Assembly (NCBI RefSeq): GCF_013408825.1
Contig: NZ_JACCBZ010000002.1
Span: 310,001-374,000, forward strand
Source: Mucilaginibacter tundrae
Lineage (GTDB): Bacteria > Bacteroidota > Bacteroidia > Sphingobacteriales > Sphingobacteriaceae
Direction: 5' to 3'
Length of the DNA stretch: 64,000 bases
Shown: positions 1-8,292 of the stretch, one piece after another
How the letters are laid out: the number at the start of each line of letters is the position of its first letter
Numbering within the stretch: the stretch's first letter is position 1
Position numbers and translations under genes: made by a program
The notes under the pieces: generated by a model
What the model saw: only the letters and a program-made list of their open reading frames with translations
The model's database searches: none
What the model was told of the DNA's origin: nothing

Positions 1-874
1 TAATAGAGGTAATAAACATTAATGATTCCAGCAAAAAGATAGTTTTTATAAACTCGAATATCGCGGCAAAAACATCAATGGGATCGCCGCTTATATTATT
101 CTGAAAGTTTACAAAAAGTAAGGAACGCTTTAACTTATCAAGCTTGTTCAAGCTATGTAAAATATTTTCATTTCCACGTTGGGCAACATTCATTATCAGC
201 CACCGGCCAACTTTGTTAAGTATCAATAGTTGCGGTAACGAATGTGTGTACTGTGCAATTTTACCCTTATTTTTATAGTGGAGGGCGGTATTTACAAGCG
301 CCAAACCAATTAAAGCCAAAAAATAAACCTGACTGGTTATCAAACATAACATCACAATTAAGCAAATCATCACTATCCACGAGATTTGAATATATGATGT
401 TTGTAAGGGGGTGAACAATGGTTGCTGTTCCTTTACAAACAATTCGGGTAAATAGTAAGCATTTTTAGAGTTGAGTTTGGATAGTTGCAGCTCTATCTTT
501 TCTTGCTTAACACGGTCTTTTCCTAATGATATTACATCTTTATCTAACTGTTTAAGCACATCAATATCCAGCTCAGGGTCATGTAATTTTTTATATAGAT
601 ATTGCTGCCCCGGTTTTGAATTTGTGCGGTCGATAAAAGCGAAAATATTATCAAGATCGAGGTCATTTGCTGTATCGCCGGTAATTTTATTGTTTTCAAC
701 ATCGGAGTCCAGGTATAATCTGGCCAAATTAAAGTTCAAGTCGTTATAATAAGGGTTACCCCATTTTTCTCTTATCGCGGCTATTCTTTTTTTTGTTTCG
801 AGTTGCCTTTTATAAATAGCCAACGAAACGATAAGCCCAATAATTAGTATGATCCCCAGTACCCAATAAATCAT
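1..874 (-). CDS. MutS-like membrane-anchored ATPase, N-terminal part (runs off window)
   Basis: The minus-strand reading frame starts with ATG at 874 and stays open for 291 codons to the left edge, so the gene is partial and its C-terminal ATPase lies outside. The N-terminus is a membrane segment (residues 3-20). It is followed by a soluble stretch with the motif IDRTNSKPGQQYLY (81-94), which resembles the start of the MutS core domain (FxxIDRTxTxxGxxxL). A second hydrophobic pair lies near residues 165-200. Bacteroidota carry such membrane-linked MutS paralogues alongside true MutS; their role is not established and need not be mismatch repair. The Walker motifs are not visible here, so the family call rests on the lever/core motif. 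Confidence 0.7.
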   Translation of the reverse strand, partial: MIYWVLGIILIIGLIVSLAIYKRQLETKKRIAAIREKWGNPYYNDLNFNLARLYLDSDVENNKITGDTANDLDLDNIFAFIDRTNSKPGQQYLYKKLHDPELDIDVLKQLDKDVISLGKDRVKQEKIELQLSKLNSKNAYYLPELFVKEQQPLFTPLQTSYIQISWIVMICLIVMLCLITSQVYFLALIGLALVNTALHYKNKGKIAQYTHSLPQLLILNKVGRWLIMNVAQRGNENILHSLNKLDKLKRSLLFVNFQNNISGDPIDVFAAIFEFIKTIFLLESLMFITSI

Positions 875-908
875 TTGTGATAGGTGTCTAAATATTCAGA
901 TTGATTTA

Positions 909-1685
909 TTAGCGTTTACCGCTTAAAAAGCCATGCAAAGCCTGTTGTGTAAATTCAGATAATACCAGTTCCCCGCTAATGGCAGCACGTTGGGTTAACA
1001 GCTCATCCCAGTTTTCGGTGCCTTCCCATAAAATTTGTTTTAACCCGCTTAATGCTTCCGGGTGATAAGATGACAGTTTCTCAGCAAGCTCATTAACCGC
1101 TCCATCCAGGCTGGCAATATCTGCATAAACCTCGTTAAACAAACCTTTATCTTTAGCCCATTGTGCTGTTTGAAAATCACTTGCGCGGATAGTCAACTGA
1201 GAAAATGCCGGTAAGCCAATTTTACGGGTAACTGCCGGTGATATTACAAACGGACCGATACCAATAGCCAATTCACTCAATTTTATCGATGCCGCTTCAG
1301 TTGCCAGGCAATAATCCGCACCGGCAGCTAACCCTACCCCACCACCTACAGATTTACCCTGCACACGGGCAATAACAATTTTGGGTGATTTACGACAAGC
1401 ATTTATAACCCTCGCGAAGCCTGAGAAAAATTTGGCCCCGCTTTCTTTATCTTTTATCTGCAACAACTCATCAAAACTGGCACCTGCACAAAATGTACGC
1501 TCGCCTTCGCTTTTCAATAAAATAACACGTGTTTTTGGATCACTGCCTGCGCTTTCAACTTTCGTCGTAAGTTCATCCAAAAGCGCCGAAGGCAGTGAGT
1601 TTTGTGCAGGATGATAAAAGCTAATGGTAGCAACGCCACTACTACTAATATTAGAGGACACGTCTCCGTTACTGATTGATGACAT
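909..1685 (-). CDS. Enoyl-CoA hydratase/isomerase (crotonase) family, methylglutaconyl-CoA hydratase-like
   Basis: A 258-residue crotonase-fold protein, usual length for the family. Visible motifs are the first oxyanion-hole region FCAGASFDEL (65-74), the second oxyanion helix GKSVGGGVGLAAGAD (110-124), and a catalytic-type Glu in SELAIGIGPFVISP (E138). The IGIGPFVISP segment resembles Bacteroidota methylglutaconyl-CoA hydratases of leucine degradation more than fatty-acid enoyl-CoA hydratases, but substrate is inference. The frame is open upstream to 1778. I chose the ATG at 1685 because the longer version would run into the divergent LysE gene, and its extra 31 residues do not look like crotonase. 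No leucine-degradation genes are adjacent. Confidence 0.85.
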   Translation of the reverse strand: MSSISNGDVSSNISSSGVATISFYHPAQNSLPSALLDELTTKVESAGSDPKTRVILLKSEGERTFCAGASFDELLQIKDKESGAKFFSGFARVINACRKSPKIVIARVQGKSVGGGVGLAAGADYCLATEAASIKLSELAIGIGPFVISPAVTRKIGLPAFSQLTIRASDFQTAQWAKDKGLFNEVYADIASLDGAVNELAEKLSSYHPEALSGLKQILWEGTENWDELLTQRAAISGELVLSEFTQQALHGFLSGKR

Positions 1686-1760
1686 ATTTAGATAATAAAT
1701 GGATATATAAAGATTTATAAAATTACTTAAATTACAGCTTAATAATTTAAAGATAATAGC

Positions 1761-2393
1761 ATGTTCACCTTCCAGCACCCGTACTTGTTTTTTATTGCCT
1801 CACTATTGCTTAACCTCACACCCGGCAACGACATGCTGTATGTAGCATCCAGAAGTATATCACAGGGTACAAGGGCCGGGATAGTTTCCGCACTAGGTAT
1901 ATCAGTTGGTTGTTTTGTGCATATTTTAGCAGCCGTACTGGGTATATCTATTATCATTGCAAAATCAGCCTACGCATTTGAAATTATTAAATTTGCAGGT
2001 GCCGGCTATCTGATATATTTGGGCGTAAAATCAATCATCACAAAGCCAAATGTCGACACGAAAAACGAAAACCCTTCTAAATCAGATTATTGGAAATTAT
2101 TTAAGCAAGGAATAATTACCAATGCGCTTAATCCTAAAGTAGCTATATTTTTTCTATCATTTTTACCGCAATTTATTGATACCGCTTCGCCCTATTTTAA
2201 AATTCAGCTATTTACTTTAGGCGTTTGGTTTGATCTTCAGGGATCGCTTTTACTTATTATTGTAGTATTCATTTTAGGTAAGGCCAAGAATTTCTTTAAA
2301 CAAAAACCCAAATTATGGCTGATACAGGAAAAAATAACCGGATTTATATTAATTGGGTTAGGAGTTAGAATAGCGCTACTGACTAAGAAGTAA
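1761..2393 (+). CDS. LysE/RhtB family amino-acid exporter
   Basis: A 210-residue inner-membrane protein with about six hydrophobic segments. The family N-terminal signature NLTPGND (18-24) sits in the first helix, followed by a Gly-rich second helix (SALGISVGC). LysE/RhtB proteins export amino acids such as homoserine, threonine, lysine or leucine using the proton gradient; the substrate here cannot be read from sequence. It is divergent from the crotonase gene, with 75 bp between starts. Its stop is one base from the stop of the convergent histidine kinase, so read-through between the two convergent units is possible. Confidence 0.85.
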   Translation: MFTFQHPYLFFIASLLLNLTPGNDMLYVASRSISQGTRAGIVSALGISVGCFVHILAAVLGISIIIAKSAYAFEIIKFAGAGYLIYLGVKSIITKPNVDTKNENPSKSDYWKLFKQGIITNALNPKVAIFFLSFLPQFIDTASPYFKIQLFTLGVWFDLQGSLLLIIVVFILGKAKNFFKQKPKLWLIQEKITGFILIGLGVRIALLTKK

Positions 2394-2394
2394 G

Positions 2395-4056
2395 CTAGCT
2401 GACTAATGGTAAATCAAAATAAAAAGTTGATCCTTTACCGGGCTCGCTTTCAACACCAATTTTACCATTATGAGCATTAATAATCTCTGTTGATATATAT
2501 AGCCCCATGCCTAAACCGCTGGTCATAAATTTTTTATCCTCAACTCTGTAAAAACGTTCAAAAATACGTTCTATCTGCTCGCTGGACAAACCTATCCCAA
2601 AATCAGTTACAGCCACCCTGACGGTATTTTCTATTTGAGTTGTTTTAATAATAATTTTTTCACTTTGTGGAGAATACTTTACAGCATTATTAATAAGGTT
2701 CATTAATACCTGCTCTAGCCGTTCGGGGTTGCCATTTATTATATAGCTATTATTGGCATTATTTTGAAATGATATGGCCGGATAAATATGAGCAGCGTTT
2801 TCAACTGAAGAACCTATAAGACCAGCAAGATCAATTTTATCAAGTCTGTATTCCAATCGACCAGCTTGTATTTTGCTCACATCTAACAAATCATTAACTA
2901 AATGCTGTAATTTATTAATGGCAATATTTGCTTTATTAATGTATGCTTTAACGGTATCAGGCAATTCTTCTTTCTTATAGGATGCTATTAATTGTAAATA
3001 TCCTTTTAAACTGGTTAATGGTGTTTTTAACTCGTGGCTCGCTATGCCAATAAACTCGTCTTTACGTTCCATTTCCTTTTTCTGGTCTTCAATATCTGTG
3101 GCAGTTCCAACCCACAATACTATTTCGCCAGCATCATTTTTCAGAGGAATGGCCCGGTTTAAATGCCAACGGTAAATACCATCGCCATTTCTATACCGGT
3201 TTTCTACTTCAAATATTTGTCCGTTAGATAATGCATAATTATATTTTTCGATAGTTAAAGGCAAATCATCCGGATGAACGACCGATTTCCAACCCCAATC
3301 TTTAGTTTGTTCAAAATCAAGCTTAGTATATTCAAACCATTGTTGGTTGTAGAAGTTTATTTGGCCGTTTGGTAAACTTGTCCACGTCATTTGAGGGATA
3401 TTATCCGCCAATAACCTGAAATGTTCGCGGCTTATTAGTAGTTCATTTGTTCGTTCCTTTACAGTATCTTCTAACTCATCATTTAATTTCCTGGTTGCAT
3501 TTTGAGCCACCTCTAATTGATCATTTTTATGCTTAAGTTGTTTCTCGTTATACTTCTGAATAGTAAGATCAGTTAATATTAAGCTTAATGCTACACCTTC
3601 ATCCAGTTCAAGAGTATTACAAGATATAAGGCAGGGAATCTCACCATTATTGGTCAGCAGACATATTTCTTCTTTATAATCCTCTTCCCATCCGTTATTA
3701 ATAACCTCGGTATATTTTTCTTCGTATTCCTTAGGGATAAAACTTTCAAAAGCCAGTCCAAGTACTTTTTCCAACGGCATGCCAATCATAGCTGCAAATC
3801 TCGAATTGCTATACAAGATAAGCCCCTCACGATTGAGGGTAACCGCCCCCTCATTCATTTTTTCAATGAATACTCTATAAGTTTGATCGGCCGTTTTAAG
3901 TGTGTATAACTGATGCCCATTTTCACCTTGAACAATAAACGCATCAACCTGGCCTGTACGAATTGCATGTATAGTATCATTAGCTTCATTCAGCTGAATG
4001 TGGAGCTCATTATTCTGGTTTAAAAGTTCGTCGTATGTGTATTTAGCCCGTTCCAT
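2395..4056 (-). CDS. PAS-domain sensor histidine kinase of the Kai operon
   Basis: A 553-residue soluble kinase without membrane segments. Order: short N-terminal helix with the motif AIRTGQVDAFIV (about 31-42), PAS domain (about 60-170), coiled coil (about 170-208), second PAS of the PAS_3 type (about 212-325), HisKA domain with the phospho-acceptor in SHELKTPLTSL (H341), and HATPase with N box NLINNAVKYS, G1 box DFGIGL and G2 box GLGMGLY. The frame also permits a TTG start at 4062, but ATG 4056 begins 2 nt after the upstream kaiB stop and is preferred. It is the last gene of the kaiC-kaiB-kaiB operon, so it is the likely output kinase of the timer. Unlike cyanobacterial SasA it has no fused KaiB-like domain. 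No response regulator is encoded in the operon. Confidence 0.9.
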   Translation of the reverse strand: MERAKYTYDELLNQNNELHIQLNEANDTIHAIRTGQVDAFIVQGENGHQLYTLKTADQTYRVFIEKMNEGAVTLNREGLILYSNSRFAAMIGMPLEKVLGLAFESFIPKEYEEKYTEVINNGWEEDYKEEICLLTNNGEIPCLISCNTLELDEGVALSLILTDLTIQKYNEKQLKHKNDQLEVAQNATRKLNDELEDTVKERTNELLISREHFRLLADNIPQMTWTSLPNGQINFYNQQWFEYTKLDFEQTKDWGWKSVVHPDDLPLTIEKYNYALSNGQIFEVENRYRNGDGIYRWHLNRAIPLKNDAGEIVLWVGTATDIEDQKKEMERKDEFIGIASHELKTPLTSLKGYLQLIASYKKEELPDTVKAYINKANIAINKLQHLVNDLLDVSKIQAGRLEYRLDKIDLAGLIGSSVENAAHIYPAISFQNNANNSYIINGNPERLEQVLMNLINNAVKYSPQSEKIIIKTTQIENTVRVAVTDFGIGLSSEQIERIFERFYRVEDKKFMTSGLGMGLYISTEIINAHNGKIGVESEPGKGSTFYFDLPLVS

Positions 4057-4058
4057 TA

Positions 4059-4373
4059 TCAATATTTCTTAAGGCCAAGCCCGATCAATACTTTCTCAGT
4101 GTCCGATAAATCACCCATTAACCTACGTTCAGGCGACGGGGAAACTTTTAAAAGCATGGGCAGCACTATAATCTGTTCTCTTTCAGCAATCATGGGTTGC
4201 TGGTAAACATCTATTATTTCCAGTTCATAATTGTCTTTTAAATAAGTTTCGCATATCTGTTTTAAATTAGATATAGCGCGTGAAGAGTTTGGAGATGCGC
4301 CGGTTACAAATAATCGTAAAATGTAACTTTGCTGCTCGTCTAAATTGTCATAATCCGGATCTTGCTCTACCAT
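4059..4373 (-). CDS. kaiB: Divergent second KaiB paralogue
   Basis: A 104-residue KaiB/thioredoxin-like protein with an acidic 10-residue extension ahead of the domain (LRLFVTGASPNSSRA). The core motifs MGDLSDTEKVLIGL (86-99) and QQPMIAE are present. It differs from the first KaiB at the cis-proline region (LPML instead of IPTL) and carries Gly100 where cyanobacterial KaiB has Asp90, a position involved in fold switching. It has no acidic C-terminal tail. Only 9 nt separate it from the upstream kaiB, and the kinase ATG lies 2 nt after its stop, suggesting translational coupling with the kinase. It may be a KaiC-binding adaptor for the kinase; that is inference. Confidence 0.9.
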   Translation of the reverse strand: MVEQDPDYDNLDEQQSYILRLFVTGASPNSSRAISNLKQICETYLKDNYELEIIDVYQQPMIAEREQIIVLPMLLKVSPSPERRLMGDLSDTEKVLIGLGLKKY

Positions 4374-4382
4374 TTTTTTATT

Positions 4383-4667
4383 TTATGCTGGCCTAATATT
4401 TAGCCCAACCAGTACTTTTTCTTCATTTGACAGATCGCCAATAATTTTTCTTATTGGTTCAGGTACTTTTCTTACCAGGGTTGGTATAGCAAATATTTGA
4501 TCACCTTCGGCAAGTTGAGGCTGTACTAACAGGTCTATTACCTCAATTTTATATTGCCCTTTTAAATGCTCTTCACAGTATTTTTTAAGATTTTGTAAAG
4601 CGGCAACAGATTTTGCTGTTTTACCTGCTATATATAACCTTAACTCATATTTTTTTTCTTCAGCCAT
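4383..4667 (-). CDS. kaiB: Circadian clock-type protein KaiB
   Basis: A 94-residue protein that aligns without gaps to cyanobacterial KaiB over its full length: [16 protein letters not shown] (9-24), [12 protein letters not shown], the cis-proline motif AIPTL (60-64), and [15 protein letters not shown] (75-89). Residue 90 is Asn where Synechococcus KaiB has Asp90, and the acidic tail after residue 94 is missing. KaiB binds the CI ring of KaiC after switching from a ground-state fold to a thioredoxin-like fold, and in non-cyanobacterial systems it accelerates KaiC ATPase or dephosphorylation. It lies 18 nt downstream of kaiC in the same operon. Confidence 0.95.
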   Translation of the reverse strand: MAEEKKYELRLYIAGKTAKSVAALQNLKKYCEEHLKGQYKIEVIDLLVQPQLAEGDQIFAIPTLVRKVPEPIRKIIGDLSNEEKVLVGLNIRPA

Positions 4668-4685
4668 TTACTCAGATCGTTATAA

Positions 4686-6398
4686 TTAACCTTTTTCGCC
4701 ACGTCTTTGTGTAATTTCTGCACGTGTTTTTGCAGCAACTTGTTTTACTAGTTCTTCTTCCTGCGATACTTTATTTAACTCTTCTTCTATTGATTCAAAT
4801 TCAGTCTGCAGACTTGATATTTTTGCCTCAAGTACTTTACGCTTACGCGATATTTCACGGTCTTTACGGCCAAAAGCATAATCACGTAGTACTTCTCCTG
4901 TTTGTTCCTGTAGTATTTGTGCTTCTCTTGCTGATCCGGTTAAAACTCCTTCCGGCCCAAGATAAACATCCACCAAATCAAGGCCTTTATCTGTAATTAC
5001 AAACTCGCGTACCTGATTAGAGTGTTTCATGCCACGCGATTTCATGATATACATGCCCCGGTTACGTTCCCCATTATATTCAATATCTCTTACCAACAAC
5101 CAGGCATCAACTAAGGAAGAAACGCCCTCGTCAGTTTGATCGCTAATAATTGTATTTAAAGTCAAAGCGGTAAACATTACAGTAATTTGTTCCTCCTGTA
5201 AAAAATCAATCAGACGGATGAGCATTGATTTAACCTCACTTACGGAGCCTACTGTTATCAAATTAGTTATTGGATCAAGTACTATTGATTGAGGCTTAAA
5301 CTTTTTGATTACTTTATACATTGCCACTAGGTGCATCTCAAGCCCATATAAAGTTGGCCTTGATGCAAAAAACTTTAGCAAGCCTTTATCAACATACTGC
5401 TGAAGGTTTACTCCGATGGAATGCATATTACGAATGATTTGGTTGGGCGACTCTTCAAACGCGAAGTAAATACATTTTTTACCCTCGCTACAAGTTTGAT
5501 TAGCAAAATAAGCGGCTATACTGGTTTTACCAGTACCTGCAGTGCCTGAAACTAAAATGCTACTGCCTTTAAAAAATCCCCTTCCATCTAACATCTTATC
5601 TAATGCGGGAATTCCTGATGTTATTCTTTCTGACGAGACCGGTTTCTCCAGTTTTAACGAGGTCACAGGTAATACCGAGATTCCTTCCTCATCAATTAAA
5701 AAAGGATATTCATTGGTGCCATGCAAAGAGCCACGGTATTTCACAATTCTTAACCGCCGTGTTGATATTTGATTAATAACCCGGTGGTCAAGCAGTATTA
5801 CACAATCGGATACATATTCTTCTAAGCCCTGTCTTGTTAACTTTCCATCACCACGTTCACCGGTTATTATTGCTGTAACACCTTTATCTTTTAACCAATG
5901 GAATAACCTTCGCAATTCAGAACGTAATACAGTCTCGTTAGATAAGCCCGAAAATAAGTTTTCCAATGTATCCAATACTACTCTTTTGGCACCTATGCTA
6001 TCAATGGCATAACTTAATCTTATAAATAAACCCTCAAGATCATACTCACCGGTTTCTTCGATCTCACTACGATCAATATGAACATGGTCAAGCTTTATTT
6101 TCTTTTGTTTTTGTAGTTTATCTAAATCAAATCCTAACGATGCCACATTCATGGCTAACTCTTCAGTTTTTTCTTCAAAAGCCATAAACACGCCGGGCTC
6201 ATCAAAATCAATAGCTCCTCTGATTATAAACTCAAGCGACATTAAGGTTTTCCCACAACCGGCATCGCCACAAACTAATGTAGGCCTACCTTTAGGTATC
6301 CCACCACCTGTAATTTCATCAAGCCCAATTATACCTGTAGGTGTTTTAGGTAATGTTGGATATTTTTCATTCATCTTTTGTTCTTTGGCTTTACTCAT
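4686..6398 (-). CDS. kaiC: Circadian clock-type ATPase/kinase KaiC with coiled-coil tail
   Basis: A 570-residue double-RecA protein. CI domain: Walker A GDAGCGKT (44-51) and catalytic Glu pair E75-E76. CII domain: Walker A GTAGTGKT (285-292) and Glu pair E315-E316. S427-S428 align with the autophosphorylation sites S431/T432 of Synechococcus KaiC, so this is a Ser-Ser type KaiC. After about residue 490 an extension rich in heptad-like Lys/Glu/Leu (about 513-562) predicts a coiled coil in place of the short KaiA-binding tail. Such a tail is known from Rhodobacter KaiC, where it joins two hexamers. No kaiA is nearby. It is the first gene of kaiC-kaiB-kaiB-kinase. ATG 6398 was chosen; an in-frame ATG eight codons later is possible. 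Confidence 0.95.
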   Translation of the reverse strand: MSKAKEQKMNEKYPTLPKTPTGIIGLDEITGGGIPKGRPTLVCGDAGCGKTLMSLEFIIRGAIDFDEPGVFMAFEEKTEELAMNVASLGFDLDKLQKQKKIKLDHVHIDRSEIEETGEYDLEGLFIRLSYAIDSIGAKRVVLDTLENLFSGLSNETVLRSELRRLFHWLKDKGVTAIITGERGDGKLTRQGLEEYVSDCVILLDHRVINQISTRRLRIVKYRGSLHGTNEYPFLIDEEGISVLPVTSLKLEKPVSSERITSGIPALDKMLDGRGFFKGSSILVSGTAGTGKTSIAAYFANQTCSEGKKCIYFAFEESPNQIIRNMHSIGVNLQQYVDKGLLKFFASRPTLYGLEMHLVAMYKVIKKFKPQSIVLDPITNLITVGSVSEVKSMLIRLIDFLQEEQITVMFTALTLNTIISDQTDEGVSSLVDAWLLVRDIEYNGERNRGMYIMKSRGMKHSNQVREFVITDKGLDLVDVYLGPEGVLTGSAREAQILQEQTGEVLRDYAFGRKDREISRKRKVLEAKISSLQTEFESIEEELNKVSQEEELVKQVAAKTRAEITQRRGEKG

Positions 6399-6894
6399 TG
6401 TGGAATAAACTTTAATAAACGTGGTACCTGTTAATAAATAATATAAGATCCAAAGCCCTTAATACTAAGTGCTAATAATTGTTATATGCGTTAAATTGTT
6501 TTAATGAGCTTTTAATTACTTGTAAAATATTTGTAATTAGTTTATTACAGATACCTTTTTTGTATTGCTGAATTACAAACTAATTAAAAAATCTATATTA
6601 TAAAACATATGGCTTCATGACATTATGCATATTGGCAATTTAGAATATTAATTCAATTATAATAAATTATCCTATAACTATAATTTATAATTATCACACT
6701 TGTTCATTTTCCTCAATTGTGGTGTGAGTAGAAACATGTGCAAAAAGTTAATGCAACAACCACTTGAACAAATATCTATCCATAGCTTTTAACTATATCA
6801 TTGGATGTAAAAAACCATGCAACTTTTAGTTAAACATTTTAGGTATGTAAACTGTATATTTATTAACCATATATTATACATTTTATACCCCAAA
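6399..6894. other. AT-rich divergent intergenic region between kaiC and the NRAMP-like gene
   Basis: About 500 bases without a convincing gene, very AT-rich, between divergent transcription units, so it should carry promoters for both. A + strand candidate is TTTG near 6530, 18 nt before TACCTTTT (one mismatch to TAnnTTTG), but it lies far from the gene. An imperfect AT inverted repeat (AATAAATTAT at 6661-6670 against 6680-6694) is visible. No clear -7 box was found directly upstream of kaiC. A + strand frame begins at 6817 and reads into the transporter, but its first 26 residues do not look like the family. Confidence 0.5.
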
Positions 6895-8193
6895 ATGACT
6901 GCAAAATCTTCACAAAAACATCCTCGCAAAAAAATTTGGAAGTTTCTTACCCTATTAGGCCCTGGCTTAACTACCGGTGCGGCCGATGATGATCCATCAG
7001 GCATCGCCACTTATTCACAAACTGGTGCACAATTTGGTTACGGGCAATTATGGACAGCCTTGTACATGCTGCCATTCATGACTGCTGTACAGGAAGCCTG
7101 TGCGCGTATTGGTTTAGTTACCGGCAAAGGAATAGCTGCAGTTGTTAAACAACATTATAGCCGTAAAGTATTATTTGCCGTAGTTGGCCTGGTGGTAATC
7201 GCAAACACCATAAATATAGGTGCTGATATTGGCGCTATGGCATCTGCCGCGCAATTATTGATACCCGCAATTCCATTTGTCATCCTCACTTTGTTTTTCA
7301 CAGCGACGATATTAATCCTGGAGATTTTCACAAATTATAAAGTTTATTCTAAAATACTTAAATGGCTTGCTTTGGCATTGTTAGCCTACCCTATTACTGT
7401 ATTCATTGTACATCAGCCGTGGTTAACGGTGTTAAAAGCAACAGTTACACCTCATTTCGAATTCAGTTTTGCATTTCTGTTTATTATTACCGGTGTTTTA
7501 GGTACCACAATTTCTCCATATATGTTTTTTTGGGAGGCGTCTCAGGAGGTTGAAGAAGTAAAAGAAGAAGATAGAATGATAGTAGGGAAACCTGTTATGA
7601 GTTGGCAACGCATAAAACGTATGAGGCTTGACAATAATGCCGGTATGATCATTTCAGAAATCACCACTTGGTGCATACTAGTAGTTGCAGCAACCGTTTT
7701 ACATAATAGTGGCGTGCATAATATTAATACTGCGGCAGATGCCGCGAAAGCCTTAGAACCCTTGGTTCATTCATTTCCAAATTCGGGTTTTCTATCAAAA
7801 TTGATCTTTTCTATTGGTATAATAGGTCTAGGTTTGCTGGCGGTGCCTGTACTATCAGGTTCGGCAGCTTATGCAGTTTCGGAAGCAGTTAACTGGAAAG
7901 CCAGCTTAAACTTTAAATTAAAGCAAGCGCATGGTTTTTATGGCATTATTACCATTGCCACCCTTATTGGGCTAATGATAAACTTTGTGGGGATAGATCC
8001 TGTTAAAGCACTGGTATATGCTGCAGTATTAAACGGTGTAGCAGCCGTGCCATTGCTATTTTTGATCGCTAAAATTGGCAGTAACGAAAAGATAATGGGT
8101 GAATATAAAAGCGGCCCGTTATCAAATAGTTTAATATGGTTTACGTTTGTTGCTATGGGTGCGGCAGCCATTGCCATGTTCTTTACATTGTAA
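6895..8193 (+). CDS. NRAMP-family (SLC11-like) metal transporter with altered metal-site motifs
   Basis: A 432-residue protein with about 11 hydrophobic segments. The first helix has GPGLTTGAADDDPSGIATYSQ, the NRAMP TM1 signature but with DPSG where canonical MntH proteins have DPGN. The sixth-helix region reads GTTISPYMFFW where canonical proteins have a Met-Pro-His motif, so the Met and His of the transition-metal site are Ser and Tyr. NRAMP proteins import divalent metals with protons; these changes suggest another ion or selectivity. The frame opens at 6817; ATG 6895 (MTAKSSQKHPRKK) gives a normal family N-terminus. A PA2169-type helical protein follows 99 bp downstream. Confidence 0.85.
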   Translation: MTAKSSQKHPRKKIWKFLTLLGPGLTTGAADDDPSGIATYSQTGAQFGYGQLWTALYMLPFMTAVQEACARIGLVTGKGIAAVVKQHYSRKVLFAVVGLVVIANTINIGADIGAMASAAQLLIPAIPFVILTLFFTATILILEIFTNYKVYSKILKWLALALLAYPITVFIVHQPWLTVLKATVTPHFEFSFAFLFIITGVLGTTISPYMFFWEASQEVEEVKEEDRMIVGKPVMSWQRIKRMRLDNNAGMIISEITTWCILVVAATVLHNSGVHNINTAADAAKALEPLVHSFPNSGFLSKLIFSIGIIGLGLLAVPVLSGSAAYAVSEAVNWKASLNFKLKQAHGFYGIITIATLIGLMINFVGIDPVKALVYAAVLNGVAAVPLLFLIAKIGSNEKIMGEYKSGPLSNSLIWFTFVAMGAAAIAMFFTL

Positions 8194-8292
8194 CCTTTGT
8201 TTAAGCTTAATAGCAATTCCCTACCAATAACGTCAATCGCCAAAACAATTGATTATCGTGTACTGTTATTTATATAACTAAACAATACGGCC

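Noticed and set aside
471..749. A 92-residue + strand ORF over the MutS-like gene
   Set aside because: It is in antisense to a well-supported reading frame and has no recognisable protein features.
1686..1778. N-terminal extension of the crotonase gene
   Set aside because: It would overlap the divergent LysE gene, and the added residues do not resemble the crotonase family.
4724..6408. Several + strand ORFs opposite kaiC
   Set aside because: They are antisense shadows of kaiC with low-complexity hydrophobic or Ser/Pro-rich composition.
2395..6894. Search for kaiA near the Kai operon
   Set aside because: No ORF with KaiA character is present; neighbours are LysE and an NRAMP-like transporter.
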